A stretch of 64,000 bases of DNA from Lachnospiraceae bacterium. Lineage in GTDB: Bacteria; Bacillota; Clostridia; Lachnospirales; Lachnospiraceae. Positions 26,480 through 34,846 of this stretch are shown here, one piece after another. The position numbers and the translations under genes are program-made. Below the pieces are notes generated by a model. That model had not been told where the DNA came from, ran no database searches, and saw nothing but the letters and a program-made list of their open reading frames with translations. The stretch's first letter is position 1. Every line of letters starts with the position of its first letter. Where the stretch lies: the NCBI GenBank assembly GCA_015057375.1, contig SVEM01000002.1:62001-126000 (forward strand), read 5' to 3'.

Positions 26480-27843
26480 AAAATGCTATCCTCCTGCTGT
26501 ACGGTCTCTCCCATAACCTTATAGCCTTTATCTTTAAGTTCATTTATAAAGGCTCTGACTTCCTCTGTTATCCTTTCTCCGGGAACAACAATCGGTATCC
26601 CCGGCGGGTAAATGTAAATCATTTCCGTCGCTATGCTCTCTGCAGCACATTTTTCTTTTGCACGTTCTGCCTCACTCATAGGCATTACATACTCTGCCTT
26701 TGGATAAGTATATTTTTCACATGACGCACCGCCGGCAAGCCCTGCATCTATATCACACAATATTTTTACAAGTCCCTCGTATGCATCTTCATTGTCCCAC
26801 GCGCTTGTCATAAGTACAACATGATACAAAGAAGACATCTCCGGCATAATTCCGGCATTTACGAGCATATCATAAAGTTCATGTCCTGATATCCCTGCCC
26901 TGTCAGTACACACGACGATCTTTGATGCATCCCTTCCACTGCCGTACGGAAGAACATAAAGATTATCAAGACCTGCAAGCTTATCATACAATATTTTTAA
27001 CCGTTCCGAATAGTGATTATATAATTGCACTCCTTCGTGGCAAATATAAGTCATAGCATAGTCAATTGCTGCCATAAGTACATACGAAGGACTGCTGCTC
27101 TGGAATATACTAAGACTCTGCCCAAGCTTTTTTCTGTCCACAAGATTTCCCTGCACATGAAGAAGCGCAGTCTGCGTAAGCGACGGAAGCGTCTTATGAA
27201 TACCGTTTATAACAATATCTGCTCCTGCCTCTACCGCACTTTCCGGGAAAATGCCGTGAAACTTCATATGTGCTCCATGTGCCTCATCAACAATCACAGG
27301 AACTCCATACTCATGCGCCGCCTCTGAAATCGCCTTTATATCTGACACATATCCCTCGTAAGTAGGAGAAGTTATAAATACACAGGAAATGTCTCTGTTT
27401 TCTTCAAGCGCTTTCCTTACTTCAGATGCACTTATCTCTCCTGCAAGACCGTCCTTATCTTCCGGCCACACATAAACCGGCCTAAGCTGATTAATAAGCA
27501 CCGCATTATATACTGACTTATGGGAATTTCTTGCAAGAAGTATCCTGCCTCCGGTTTGTGTGCAGGCTCTTACTGCCGCAAGTATTCCGCCCGTACATCC
27601 GTTTATAAGAAAATAAGTTTCATCAGCACCATACAGCTTTGCCGCTCTCTCCTGAGCCTGCTTTATACATCCTTCAGGGTGGTGAAGGTCATCAAATCCG
27701 TCAATCTCCGTAATATCAATCTTATACGGATTGATACTAAAAAGCTCTTTAGGTATATTTCGTTTATGTCCCGGCATATGAAACGGATATGCGCCATTTT
27801 CATAATGCTCACAAAGCTTTTTGTATAAAGTGTCGTCTCTCAT
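26476..27843 (-). CDS. YaaO-like Orn/Lys/Arg decarboxylase-family PLP enzyme
   Basis: 455 residues, fold-type I PLP enzyme. PFHMPGHKRN at the N-terminus, VDEAHGAHMKFH (PLP-pyridine Asp) and NGIHKTLPSLTQTA (Schiff-base Lys) are clear, and the C-terminal domain has YIYPPGIPIVVPGE. This short form lacks the N-terminal wing of the large E. coli enzymes; relatives include SpeA-type arginine decarboxylase and YaaO. The substrate (Arg, Lys or Orn) cannot be fixed from the sequence. First gene of the cluster, AGAGGG SD. Confidence 0.88.
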   Translation of the reverse strand: MRDDTLYKKLCEHYENGAYPFHMPGHKRNIPKELFSINPYKIDITEIDGFDDLHHPEGCIKQAQERAAKLYGADETYFLINGCTGGILAAVRACTQTGGRILLARNSHKSVYNAVLINQLRPVYVWPEDKDGLAGEISASEVRKALEENRDISCVFITSPTYEGYVSDIKAISEAAHEYGVPVIVDEAHGAHMKFHGIFPESAVEAGADIVINGIHKTLPSLTQTALLHVQGNLVDRKKLGQSLSIFQSSSPSYVLMAAIDYAMTYICHEGVQLYNHYSERLKILYDKLAGLDNLYVLPYGSGRDASKIVVCTDRAGISGHELYDMLVNAGIMPEMSSLYHVVLMTSAWDNEDAYEGLVKILCDIDAGLAGGASCEKYTYPKAEYVMPMSEAERAKEKCAAESIATEMIYIYPPGIPIVVPGERITEEVRAFINELKDKGYKVMGETVQQEDSIL

Positions 27844-27907
27844 ACTGTCTGCCCTCTTGCTGTCGCTGCTTCATTATTTTTCCAAAATAGATTATATCCT
27901 ATTTTAC

Positions 27908-27937
27908 TTGCAGTTACAATGTTTCAAATGATATACT
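27908..27937 (+). promoter_or_regulatory. Probable sigma-A promoter of nfo
   Basis: TTGCAG, an 18-base spacer and TATACT at 27932-27937, about 37 bases ahead of the nfo ATG. Confidence 0.55.
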
Positions 27938-27973
27938 AACGACAAAACTAAGCACAGATTAGGAGGATTTGAA

Positions 27974-28870
27974 ATGTTACTTGGTTCACACGTTGGAATG
28001 AGCGGAAAAGAGATGTTTGCAGGCTCCGTTAAAGAAGCCCTCTCTTATGGTGCCAATACATTTATGGTGTACACAGGCGCACCACAGAATACGAGAAGAA
28101 AATCCATAGATGAGCTTAACATACCGGCGGCTCATTTGCTGATGAAAGAGCACGGCATTGATACTTTCATAGTTCATGCCCCATATATAATTAACCTCGG
28201 AAACCCGATAAATGAGGACACATATAAACTCGCTGTTGATTTTCTTGCAATAGAAATAGAGCGGACTGCCGCAATGGGTTCTCAGACACTTGTCCTTCAT
28301 CCGGGCTCACATGTCGGAGAAGGTGTGGAGGCAGGCCTTTCCCGTATAATCGACGGCCTGAACAGTGTCCTTACTGCTGATACAACCGTAAATATCGCAC
28401 TTGAAACAATGGCCGGAAAAGGAAGTGAAATCGGACGCACATTTGAAGAACTTAAAGCCATCTTTGATGGGGTTAAATATAACGACAAACTTCGCGTATG
28501 CTTTGATACCTGCCATGTAAATGATGCAGGTTACGACATCGTAAATAATTTTGATGAGGTTGTAGCTGAATTTGACAAGGTTCTCGGCATAGACAAAATT
28601 GCTGCCATTCACATAAATGACAGCAAAAATGAACTGAATGCGCACAAAGACCGTCACGAAAACTTCGGTTTCGGAAACCTCGGTTTTGACGCCCTGCTTA
28701 ATGTAATAAACTATCCGGCATTTGAAAATGTGCCGAAGATTCTTGAAACACCTTATGTTCCGTCGCCGGACAACAAAAAAACATTTGCCCCATACGGCCA
28801 CGAAATTGCAATGATAAAGAGCGGAAAATTTGATCCGCTCCTTAAAGAAAAAATAATCGGTGCTATTTAG
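27974..28870 (+). CDS. nfo: Deoxyribonuclease IV (AP endonuclease)
   Basis: 298 residues, a TIM-barrel three-zinc enzyme. [74 protein letters not shown] carry the conserved His, Glu and Asp ligands. It cuts 5' of abasic sites in base excision repair. AGGAGG SD. Its last 8 bases overlap the NUDIX gene end on the other strand. Confidence 0.95.
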   Translation: MLLGSHVGMSGKEMFAGSVKEALSYGANTFMVYTGAPQNTRRKSIDELNIPAAHLLMKEHGIDTFIVHAPYIINLGNPINEDTYKLAVDFLAIEIERTAAMGSQTLVLHPGSHVGEGVEAGLSRIIDGLNSVLTADTTVNIALETMAGKGSEIGRTFEELKAIFDGVKYNDKLRVCFDTCHVNDAGYDIVNNFDEVVAEFDKVLGIDKIAAIHINDSKNELNAHKDRHENFGFGNLGFDALLNVINYPAFENVPKILETPYVPSPDNKKTFAPYGHEIAMIKSGKFDPLLKEKIIGAI

Positions 28871-29420
28871 ACCACATATAACAGTAAGTCTGGGTTCTTG
28901 ATGCAAAGAGATTGTCTCTGATAAGTTCCCGGACTTCTTTTTTTGTATACCAACGCGCCTCAATCTCTTCATAAGTTGAGGTGCTCGGTGCAAATTCCCC
29001 GTCTGCAACGCCTATAAGCGTCCTGTTCTTTTCATTTGAGAATCCCACAGCACTGAAACTGTCAAATAAAATGTCATCTATTCTTACGAGGTCGAGCCCT
29101 GTCTCCTCCTTAAGCTCTCTTGTCGCGCCCTCAAGAAGCGTCTCTCCTTTTTCCACAAGTCCTGCCGGAAAGTTATAAACCGGTTTGCCTGCTGCCATAC
29201 GAAATTCCTTGTTAAGAAGAATCTTCTCTCCTGTCACGTCATGCATAATAAGCACCACCGCATCATGGGTGCCCTCCGCCAGATCTTCATAGGTTTTAAT
29301 ATCTTTATTTCGGCTTATCATCTCATAAATCTTCGTCTTATGATCCACCGTCTCATATGTTATATCGTATCTCGCAATAAATGCACCTTCATGCACTTTT
29401 TTAATACCTTTAAATTCCAT
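28863..29420 (-). CDS. NUDIX hydrolase, ADP-ribose pyrophosphatase type
   Basis: 185 residues. The Nudix box [23 protein letters not shown] (GX5EX7REUXEEXGU) is complete at about 98-120, preceded by NFPAG as in ADP-ribose pyrophosphatases. It probably cleaves ADP-ribose or other nucleoside diphosphate sugars. Substrate is inferred from the family only. AGAGGT SD. It stands alone between nfo and the CobW genes. Confidence 0.88.
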   Translation of the reverse strand: MEFKGIKKVHEGAFIARYDITYETVDHKTKIYEMISRNKDIKTYEDLAEGTHDAVVLIMHDVTGEKILLNKEFRMAAGKPVYNFPAGLVEKGETLLEGATRELKEETGLDLVRIDDILFDSFSAVGFSNEKNRTLIGVADGEFAPSTSTYEEIEARWYTKKEVRELIRDNLFASRTQTYCYMWSK

Positions 29421-29521
29421 CTTTTATACCTCTTTAAATATTATAATTATAGAACTCTGTTTACATAAAGCCCGGCAAAAATCCTGTGCCAATTTTATCA
29501 CAGCAAAAAACATAAAGCAAC

Positions 29522-29549
29522 TTGACATAAAAAATGAGGAGTATATACT
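29522..29549 (+). promoter_or_regulatory. Sigma-A promoter of the CobW-family pair
   Basis: TTGACA (29522-29527), a 16-base spacer and TATACT (29544-29549), about 50 bases upstream of the first CobW-family ATG. No recognisable Zur dyad was found around it. Confidence 0.75.
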
Positions 29550-29600
29550 AAAATATAACCAAAGCAATATGGAAATTCTTAGTATCGGAGGTATTTTACA

Positions 29601-30746
29601 ATGACAAAAATAGATATCATTTCAGGTTTCCTCGGAGCCGGAAAAACAACACTTATTAAAAAACTTATTGATGAATCACTTAAAGGACAGAAGCTCGTTC
29701 TTATAGAAAATGAATTTGGCGAGATAGGCATTGACGGAGGCTTTTTAAAAGATGCCGGAATTGAAATTACCGAGATGAATTCAGGCTGTATCTGCTGTTC
29801 CCTTGTCGGCGATTTTGGAACCGCTCTTAAAGAAGTTATCGACACATATTCACCTGACCGCATAATCATCGAGCCTTCAGGTGTCGGCAAGCTGTCAGAT
29901 GTTATAAAAGCTGTGCAGGATGTTGCAGCAGAAGCCGACATCGTTCTCAACAGCGCAACAACCGTAGTTGATGCAAATAAGGCAAAGATGTATATGAAAA
30001 ACTTCGGCGAATTCTTCAACAACCAGATAGAACACGCCGGCGCAATCATCCTCAGCCGTACTCAGACTTCTAAAGAAGGTGTTGTAACAGACTGCGTTTC
30101 ACGTATAAGAGAATACAATGAAACTGCTGCCATAGTAACAACTCCGTGGGACGACATAGAAGCCGCTACTATTCTTAGTGCAATGGAGCACACAAATGTA
30201 ATTGATGACTTGATAAGCGAAGTGGTCCATGAGCATGAGCATCATCATGAACATGGCGAATGTTGTTGTCACGGCCATCATGAACACGAACATCATCATG
30301 AGCATCACCACCATGAGCATGAAGAGTGCTGTTGCCACGGTCACCATGAACACGAGCATCATGAACACCATCTTGAGCATGAACATGGTGAATGCTGCTG
30401 CCATGGACATCATGAGCACGAACATCATCATGATGCTCATTCTGAGCACCATAACCATCACCATGCTGATGATGTATTTACAAGCTGGGGCAAAGAAACT
30501 CCTGTTATATACAGCAAAGAAGATCTTAACCAGATTCTCGCAACACTTGCAAACACAGATGAGTACGGATTTATTCTTCGTGCTAAAGGAATGGTTGCTT
30601 CCGAAGACGGCGAATGGTTACACTTTGACCTGACACCGGGCGAATATGAAGTAAGACACGGTGCTTCCGATTATACCGGCAAGCTCTGCGTTATCGGAAC
30701 TGATATAAACGAAGATGCTCTTATGGAATTATTCGGTCTGAATTAA
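29601..30746 (+). CDS. CobW/COG0523 GTPase with long His/Cys-rich metal-binding insert
   Basis: 381 residues. The G3E GTPase domain begins ISGFLGAGKTTLIKKL (Walker A) and has NEFGEIGIDGGFL and the metal-site SGCICCSL (GCxCC). Residues about 210-295 are almost wholly His, Glu and Gly with three ECCCHGHHEHEH blocks, a likely zinc or nickel store. A CobW C-terminal domain follows (about 300-381). The family contains metallochaperones, such as zinc-dependent ZNG1-like proteins. The metal is not fixed by sequence. AT-rich promoter; the next gene follows after 10 bases. Confidence 0.9.
   Translation: MTKIDIISGFLGAGKTTLIKKLIDESLKGQKLVLIENEFGEIGIDGGFLKDAGIEITEMNSGCICCSLVGDFGTALKEVIDTYSPDRIIIEPSGVGKLSDVIKAVQDVAAEADIVLNSATTVVDANKAKMYMKNFGEFFNNQIEHAGAIILSRTQTSKEGVVTDCVSRIREYNETAAIVTTPWDDIEAATILSAMEHTNVIDDLISEVVHEHEHHHEHGECCCHGHHEHEHHHEHHHHEHEECCCHGHHEHEHHEHHLEHEHGECCCHGHHEHEHHHDAHSEHHNHHHADDVFTSWGKETPVIYSKEDLNQILATLANTDEYGFILRAKGMVASEDGEWLHFDLTPGEYEVRHGASDYTGKLCVIGTDINEDALMELFGLN
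30226..30470 (+). repeat. In-gene repeats encoding His-rich metal-binding blocks
   Basis: Degenerate repeats of CATGAACACGAACATCATCA-like units with three GAATG(T/C)TG(T/C)TG(T/C)CA(C/T)GG copies. They code for ECCCHGHH blocks in the GTPase and explain the long Met-rich antisense frame. Confidence 0.85.
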
Positions 30747-30756
30747 GGAGGTCCAT

Positions 30757-31704
30757 ATGTTTCACAGAGAAATTCCCGTTTTTCTGTTTACAGGTTTCTT
30801 AGAAAGCGGAAAAACATCATTTATACTTGATACTCTTTATCAGGACTATTTTGCGACCGGCGAACGCACGCTTATCATAGCCTGCGAAGAAGGCGAAAAA
30901 GAGTATGACAAAAAAGAACTGTTAAAGATAAACACCTATGTTGAATACGTTCACGACGAATCAGAACTTACAAAGGAGCTTTTTGCAAAATGGCAAACCT
31001 CCCACAAACCTCGTCGCGTCCTCATTGAATATAACGGAATGTGGAATGTGGAATCAGTTCTTGAAGAAATATATCCCGCAAACTGGGTACTTACACAGGT
31101 TATTTCAACCATCGACTATTCAACATTTAATATGTACTGGACAAATATGCGCTCACTCGTAACCAATCAGTTCAGTCTGTCGGATATGGTTATATTTAAC
31201 CGCTGCGACGAAACTGCAAAACCGGGCGAGCTCAGAAGAAATATCAAGATTTTTAATAAGAAAGCCCAGATTGGCTACGACTGGCAGGAAGGCGTAAACA
31301 ATGAAGGTATGGCAGAACAGCTTCCGTACGATATGTCCGCTCCGATTATTGAAATACATGACGATGACTACGGAATCTTTTATATGGATGTCATGGAAAA
31401 TCCAAACAAATACGCCGGAAAAACCATCAAATACAGCGGCCTGTTTTTCAGACCATCAAACTATTCTATGGACAAGTTCGTTCCGGGAAGATTTGCAATG
31501 ACATGCTGTGCCGATGACATAACATATCTTGGCCTGGTATGTAAAACCGAAAAAGATGTAGACCTTCCGGAAAGACAGTGGATTACACTTACTGCCGAGA
31601 TTAAAGCAGAATATGTAAAAGAATACCGCGACCTCGGTCCTGTGCTGTACTTAAAGGATATAGAAACCGGCACACGTCCGGAGGATGATTTGGTGTATTT
31701 TTAA
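30757..31704 (+). CDS. CobW-family GTPase fused to a YcgQ-like domain
   Basis: 315 residues. The N-terminal half is a CobW-like P-loop GTPase (FLFTGFLESGKTSFIL), but the GCxCC metal motif is replaced by IACEEGEKEYD. The C-terminal part (about 215-310) with NPNKYAGKTIKYSGLFFR, RFAMTCCADDITYLGLVC and WITLTAEI resembles the soluble C-terminal domain of YcgQ (TIGR03943/DUF1980), a partner of the YcgR permease that B. subtilis controls with zinc. AAGGAGG SD, 10 bases after the His-rich GTPase, so the two probably work together. Role inferred, not shown. Confidence 0.8.
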   Translation: MFHREIPVFLFTGFLESGKTSFILDTLYQDYFATGERTLIIACEEGEKEYDKKELLKINTYVEYVHDESELTKELFAKWQTSHKPRRVLIEYNGMWNVESVLEEIYPANWVLTQVISTIDYSTFNMYWTNMRSLVTNQFSLSDMVIFNRCDETAKPGELRRNIKIFNKKAQIGYDWQEGVNNEGMAEQLPYDMSAPIIEIHDDDYGIFYMDVMENPNKYAGKTIKYSGLFFRPSNYSMDKFVPGRFAMTCCADDITYLGLVCKTEKDVDLPERQWITLTAEIKAEYVKEYRDLGPVLYLKDIETGTRPEDDLVYF

Positions 31705-31715
31705 ATCTATATTAA

Positions 31716-31740
31716 AAAGCGGGGTGTTTCACCTCGCTTT
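31716..31740. terminator. Bidirectional terminator overlapping the ABC permease stop
   Basis: AAAGCGGGGTG (31716-31726) and CACCTCGCTTT (31730-31740) pair over 11 positions with one G-U, loop TTT. The permease stop codon (31729-31731) lies in the loop and right arm. The T-run is better on the minus strand (CTTTTTAAT). Confidence 0.78.
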
Positions 31741-32874
31741 CCCATTTTTCACAACCTTTTTAACCTCCTGCAATCCAAAACTTAACAAGAATCCCGCCAC
31801 ACTATAACCAATCATATAAATAAGATAACTACCATCATATACAGCTTTCACATAATAGGTTGGCGGAAAAATCATCTGTAACTCCGACATGCCTCTGAAT
31901 TCAAAAAATATAGAACAAACGCCTATAAGCACAACCGCAAGTAACGGAATAATAGCAGCATAGCTGCGAATACTTGCAAATATCTGTCTTAAACATAAGC
32001 AAAACGATGCACAACAGAATGCATATAGCAACATCGAAAATATTTCTTTAAAAATATTTCCTGCAAGACGCGACAAACAAAGTGACAACAGCACAACTAC
32101 AGAAACATTAACAATAGCAGTTAACACACAGCCCAGTGCCGCTATCCCTTTTCGTCTTTGTTTTACACGGGCGAAAGTTCCTGATTCTTCATCCTGCATA
32201 TAATACAATGTGGCTGCCATACCACATATCACCATCAAAACGGCAAGAAGCCCACGTATCGGCGAAGTTAAGTAATTCGCCTCGTCATCATTTGCCGATA
32301 TGTCAGCCGGATTTCCGTAAACAAACAGCGTTTCATCTACACGCACTTCTTCAAAGTAAGTTATAAGCTCCCGGTCTGATAAATCATCCAAATCGGATAT
32401 ATTAGTTCTTATATAATCAATATAAAATGCCTTTGCACAATATTTATACAATTCTCCCACCAGCTTATCTCTGGCCAATCGCAACGAAACACTCTGTTCC
32501 TTCGTAACAACAGACACAACATAATCACTGCGTCCGGTTACAAACCCTTCTATTTCGCTTTCCGTATTGTCCGGAAATATCCAGGCTTCATCTGCCAATC
32601 CATTTTTTACATTTTCAATTGCTGTATCCGGCGTATCTGCCTCCGTAAATTGCACTATCGACTTTGTACTTAGAAGCTCGTCTATAATCTCGGTCGATAC
32701 ACTGTCGCTACTATTCTTTTGCGCCAAAACTATATGAACAAATCCGCCATCTTGATTTGCCGCAATGCTAAATGCAAACATACAGATCGGAATAAGCACC
32801 AGCAACACAACAAACGACGGTTTTTTATAAAGACGCTTGCTTAGCATGAAACCCCATTTGAAAATTCTTGCCAT
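31729..32874 (-). CDS. ABC-2 type transporter permease
   Basis: 381 residues from ATG 32874; the ORF-track GTG lies inside the AGGAGGTG SD. One N-terminal helix (about 17-37), a large extracellular domain (about 40-190), then five or six C-terminal helices. This is the ABC-2/LinearGramicidin-like layout (PF12698). Substrate unknown. The SD overlaps the stop of the preceding permease, implying coupled synthesis of a heterodimeric channel. Confidence 0.82.
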   Translation of the reverse strand: MARIFKWGFMLSKRLYKKPSFVVLLVLIPICMFAFSIAANQDGGFVHIVLAQKNSSDSVSTEIIDELLSTKSIVQFTEADTPDTAIENVKNGLADEAWIFPDNTESEIEGFVTGRSDYVVSVVTKEQSVSLRLARDKLVGELYKYCAKAFYIDYIRTNISDLDDLSDRELITYFEEVRVDETLFVYGNPADISANDDEANYLTSPIRGLLAVLMVICGMAATLYYMQDEESGTFARVKQRRKGIAALGCVLTAIVNVSVVVLLSLCLSRLAGNIFKEIFSMLLYAFCCASFCLCLRQIFASIRSYAAIIPLLAVVLIGVCSIFFEFRGMSELQMIFPPTYYVKAVYDGSYLIYMIGYSVAGFLLSFGLQEVKKVVKNGKAR

Positions 32875-32879
32875 GCTTA

Positions 32880-34106
32880 TCACCTCCTGATTCCCACTAT
32901 TTTACGGATACGCAATAGCAAAGCAAATGCGTAGAAAACACCGGCATAAATAATAAGTCCAATAAAGCTAAAAACCGAGGTGTCAAAGGTAAAAAATGTC
33001 GCAAGATAACTTCTTACTATTCCTGTTGGTAAAAACGCCGCAAAATCCACAATTATTTTTGGGAATGCATATATCGGATACATACAGCCGGACACATAGC
33101 AAAGACCTATGGCCACAAAAAAATGAAGCAGAATTCCACTTACCAAATTGCTTGAAAGCTCAAACATAAAAATATTAAATGCCGATATCATTATAATAAT
33201 CGGAACAAATTTAACAATAAGCCCTCTCCAGCCTTGAATTAATATTCCGCCTAACACTTCCGGTGCACATCTCTCTACAATAAAGCTCACAATCATTATC
33301 GCTACAACCAGCAAAAGCATGGTAATAAAATGCACACCATACTCACATCCCAGTTGTTTCCCGCAGGAATATCCCCGAGAAACCAACAAACGATTAAAAG
33401 CATAGTCTCTTTTTATATATAACACAGCAAACGGCATGCCCATAAGCACAAATAACATCACATATATTACGCAGACATAATATTCGGTGGTAGACAAGCC
33501 ATCAGCCACACCCAACTCATTTACTGAATAAAGTTCATTTCTCTGAAAAATAAAATCTGCATACTCAAGACTGATTTTATACACATGCCTGTAAGCCGTT
33601 TCTCCCAAATCATTACCGAAAAGAGCGTCGTTAACTCCGTACGTGCCTTTTTGAGAATACACCACTATATCTGTGACAAACGCCGTAATCTCCCTTTTTA
33701 AAATCGAGGCAATGCCCTCCATTCCGGAAGATGTAACATAAGTTACAGGTTCTATGTCACCATAAACAGCTTTTTCCATAAACTCTTCGGGCAATACCAC
33801 ATAAGCGGATATGTCACCTTTTTCAAGTTCTCTGCGTGCCTGTGCTTCATCCATCTCAACAAATTCTATCGAAAATCTGGCCTCATCAAACATCTGCAAC
33901 GCTGCAAGACCCCAGCTTATATATTTGTTGTCAGTATCACCCGCAATGGCCACTGTAAAACGCGTATTATCTTCCCTGCCATCAAACATTGCAAGCAAAC
34001 CAAAAAGAATGGTCACAAAGCCAATATACAATGTCACCGCCACTACTAAAGCAAGAGGAAAAATCTTTGACGCACGTTTGATTTGCAAATAAAAATATTT
34101 TTTCAT
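32880..34106 (-). CDS. ABC-2 type transporter permease
   Basis: 408 residues, with the same architecture as the next permease: one N-terminal helix (about 17-40), an external domain with RRELEKGDISAYVVLPEEFM, and a C-terminal bundle of about six helices. Such pairs form exporters of peptides, lipids or polysaccharide intermediates. The ATG lies one base after the ATPase stop, with a GAAGAG SD inside that gene. No substrate gene such as a lantibiotic precursor is visible nearby. Confidence 0.82.
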   Translation of the reverse strand: MKKYFYLQIKRASKIFPLALVVAVTLYIGFVTILFGLLAMFDGREDNTRFTVAIAGDTDNKYISWGLAALQMFDEARFSIEFVEMDEAQARRELEKGDISAYVVLPEEFMEKAVYGDIEPVTYVTSSGMEGIASILKREITAFVTDIVVYSQKGTYGVNDALFGNDLGETAYRHVYKISLEYADFIFQRNELYSVNELGVADGLSTTEYYVCVIYVMLFVLMGMPFAVLYIKRDYAFNRLLVSRGYSCGKQLGCEYGVHFITMLLLVVAIMIVSFIVERCAPEVLGGILIQGWRGLIVKFVPIIIMISAFNIFMFELSSNLVSGILLHFFVAIGLCYVSGCMYPIYAFPKIIVDFAAFLPTGIVRSYLATFFTFDTSVFSFIGLIIYAGVFYAFALLLRIRKIVGIRR

Positions 34107-34107
34107 A

Positions 34108-34776
34108 CTATAAGCTCTTCACCAATTCTTCAATGTTACCGTTATACTCAAACCGAGTAAGCAGACCGTCCTTAATTATATACCACTCATCACAAAGCTC
34201 AAGTTCAAGCAGGTCATGCGTAGCAAGAAGGACTATGCCTCCCGCAGCTTTGTGCATTTTTATATACTCTGATATGTTTTGTTTGCAAACAATGTCAAGC
34301 GCCGCCATGGGTTCATCAAGCAATAAAACAGATGGCTTTTCTGCCACGGCACACCCGATGGATAGACGCTTTTTCACGCCTCCTGACATTTTTGAAACAG
34401 TGGTTTTCAGAAACTCATCAATACCAAGGCTCTTAAGAAGCCCTTCTGCAAGTTCCTTCTTAAGAGTCTTTTTATCATACCATAGCAATAAATTATCATA
34501 GGCTGTGAGTTCTTCAATTAGCGGTGTTCCCTGAGGAACATATCCCACCAAACACGAATAATCCGCAGAATATTTGAATAAATCATTTCCATCAAACAAA
34601 AAGCTACCGTCATCGGCAGGCTGGACACCGGCAAGTATTGAAAGAAGAGTTGACTTGCCACTTCCGTTACTACCTAATATACCTATACACTTCCCTGCGT
34701 CCACAACAAGATTAATTCCGTTCAGCACATATTTAGAACCATATTTTTTATGTATGTCTTTTATTTCAATATCCAT
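34108..34776 (-). CDS. ABC transporter ATP-binding protein
   Basis: 222 residues from ATG 34776 (TTGGAG SD); the ORF-track start is a TTG 12 bases further out. Walker A GSNGSGKST (about 35-43), Q-loop YVPQGTP, signature MSGGVKKRLS, Walker B VLLLDEPMAALD, and H-loop ATHD. It energises the two permeases that follow. The signature starts MSGG rather than LSGG, a common variation. Confidence 0.93.
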   Translation of the reverse strand: MDIEIKDIHKKYGSKYVLNGINLVVDAGKCIGILGSNGSGKSTLLSILAGVQPADDGSFLFDGNDLFKYSADYSCLVGYVPQGTPLIEELTAYDNLLLWYDKKTLKKELAEGLLKSLGIDEFLKTTVSKMSGGVKKRLSIGCAVAEKPSVLLLDEPMAALDIVCKQNISEYIKMHKAAGGIVLLATHDLLELELCDEWYIIKDGLLTRFEYNGNIEELVKSL

Positions 34777-34797
34777 AACAAACTCCAATAATGAATC

Positions 34798-34825
34798 TTG
34801 GCGCTGATTTTACAATCAACGCCAA
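34798..34825. repeat. Inverted repeat between the zinc-ribbon gene and the ABC operon
   Basis: TTGGCG-C-TGATT and AATCA-A-CGCCAA are complementary except for one position, around a short loop. It lacks a T-run on either strand, so it is not a good intrinsic terminator; it may be a processing or protein site. Confidence 0.5.
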
Positions 34826-34846
34826 AACATAGTTTAAACCACTTTT

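Noticed and set aside
30099-30464. 121-codon minus-strand frame very rich in Met and Val
   Set aside because: It is the antisense of the His-rich coding repeats (CAT read backwards is ATG) and has no SD.
30226-30470. Regular repeats that might suggest a CRISPR array
   Set aside because: Units are short, contiguous, degenerate and in frame with the GTPase; there are no spacers or cas genes.
34798-34825. Terminator between the zinc-ribbon gene and the ABC operon
   Set aside because: The inverted repeat lacks a following T-run on both strands; kept only as an inverted repeat.
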